Of a stretch of 6,412 nt of DNA, positions 6,159 to 6,412 are shown piece after piece. Source of the DNA: Gammaproteobacteria bacterium (GTDB taxonomy: Bacteria > Pseudomonadota > Gammaproteobacteria > SZUA-229); the NCBI GenBank assembly GCA_026197015.1, contig JAPHRB010000172.1:1-6412 (forward strand). The letters run 5' to 3'. Both the position numbers and the translations under genes were made by a program. The notes beneath the pieces are model-generated. The model was not told where the DNA came from. It ran no database searches and saw only the letters and a list, made by a program, of their open reading frames with translations. Position 1 is the stretch's first letter, and each line of letters begins with the position of its first letter.

Positions 6159-6199
6159 GCGGGCTTGATTTTGTTTGTCTAATAAATGGATAATGACCT

Positions 6200-6412
6200 A
6201 TGCATATATTACATAGATTACAAAACTTACCTTATAGCCGTATTTACTGGTTGGCCTATATCGTTATGGGGCTGTCAATGCTGGCTGTGGCGCTGTTTTA
6301 TCAATATCAGCTCGAAGAGTTGCCCTGCGTGGTATGTATACAGGTACGCTTATGGTTTTCATTATTAGTTATCGTGGGTATTCTGGGATATCTACTGCGA
6401 AAACGCAGCTTG
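6200..6412 (+). CDS. dsbB: Disulfide bond formation protein B (DsbB family), 3' truncated
   Basis: Inner-membrane thiol oxidase that reoxidises periplasmic DsbA and passes electrons to quinone. The frame from ATG 6200 stays open to the window edge, giving 71 of the usual 165-180 residues. A short basic N-terminus (HILHRLQNLPYSR) leads to membrane segment 1 (about 16-35). A periplasmic stretch follows with PCVVC (Cys43 and Cys46), then membrane segment 2 (about 51-66) and a basic cytoplasmic RKR. The spacing Cys-x-x-Cys then Arg four residues later (Arg50) matches E. coli DsbB, PCVLCIYER, where Cys41, Cys44 and Arg48 act in quinone-coupled oxidation. The second cysteine pair and segments 3-4 lie beyond the edge and cannot be checked. 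The ribosome site is weak (GGA nine bases upstream). It is divergent from rhlE. DsbI or another DsbB paralogue is an alternative. Confidence 0.82.
   Translation, partial: MHILHRLQNLPYSRIYWLAYIVMGLSMLAVALFYQYQLEELPCVVCIQVRLWFSLLVIVGILGYLLRKRSL

Noticed and set aside
6165..6194. TTGATT with GATAAT as a dsbB promoter
   Set aside because: It would start transcription at the ATG itself, making a leaderless mRNA; the GTGACA/TATAAA pair upstream is more plausible.
6186..6368. 60-codon + strand ORF at the right edge
   Set aside because: Out of frame with the DsbB-like gene, which carries the recognisable CxxC motif.

Overview
The window looks like chromosomal DNA of an AT-rich gammaproteobacterium. 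Four housekeeping proteins (YeaD-type mutarotase, DbpA, YbiT, RhlE) follow the layout of their Escherichia coli counterparts closely. A secreted Gly/Tyr-rich protein resembles the sulfur globule proteins of sulfur-oxidising gammaproteobacteria, so a sulfur oxidiser is my best guess. That lifestyle call is inference from one low-complexity protein.

Left part (1-1410, + strand): the 3' two-thirds of a D-hexose-6-phosphate mutarotase gene; a 352-base gene-free region holding an FNR/ANR-like box placed as in a class II activated promoter; a small exported protein built of GGYPxYGY/GGYPxGY repeats; and a strong hairpin shared as a terminator with the converging dbpA gene.

Middle (1417-5914, - strand): transcribed right to left, rhlE (DEAD-box helicase), ybiT (ABC-F ATPase with a TTG start) and dbpA (DEAD-box helicase with a 23S-rRNA-binding C-terminal domain). 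All three families act on RNA or the ribosome, so this is a small ribosome-assembly/translation cluster. The gaps hold a compound stem-loop right after rhlE and a perfect 13-bp inverted repeat before dbpA. These may separate or tune the three genes.

Right part (5915-6412): a 285-base divergent region with a probable long structured leader for rhlE and a fair sigma70-type promoter for a + strand gene. That gene encodes the first 71 residues of a DsbB-type quinone-linked thiol oxidase and runs off the window.

I see no mobile element, CRISPR array, tRNA or rRNA. The least ordinary locus is the repeat protein together with its apparent oxygen-responsive promoter.
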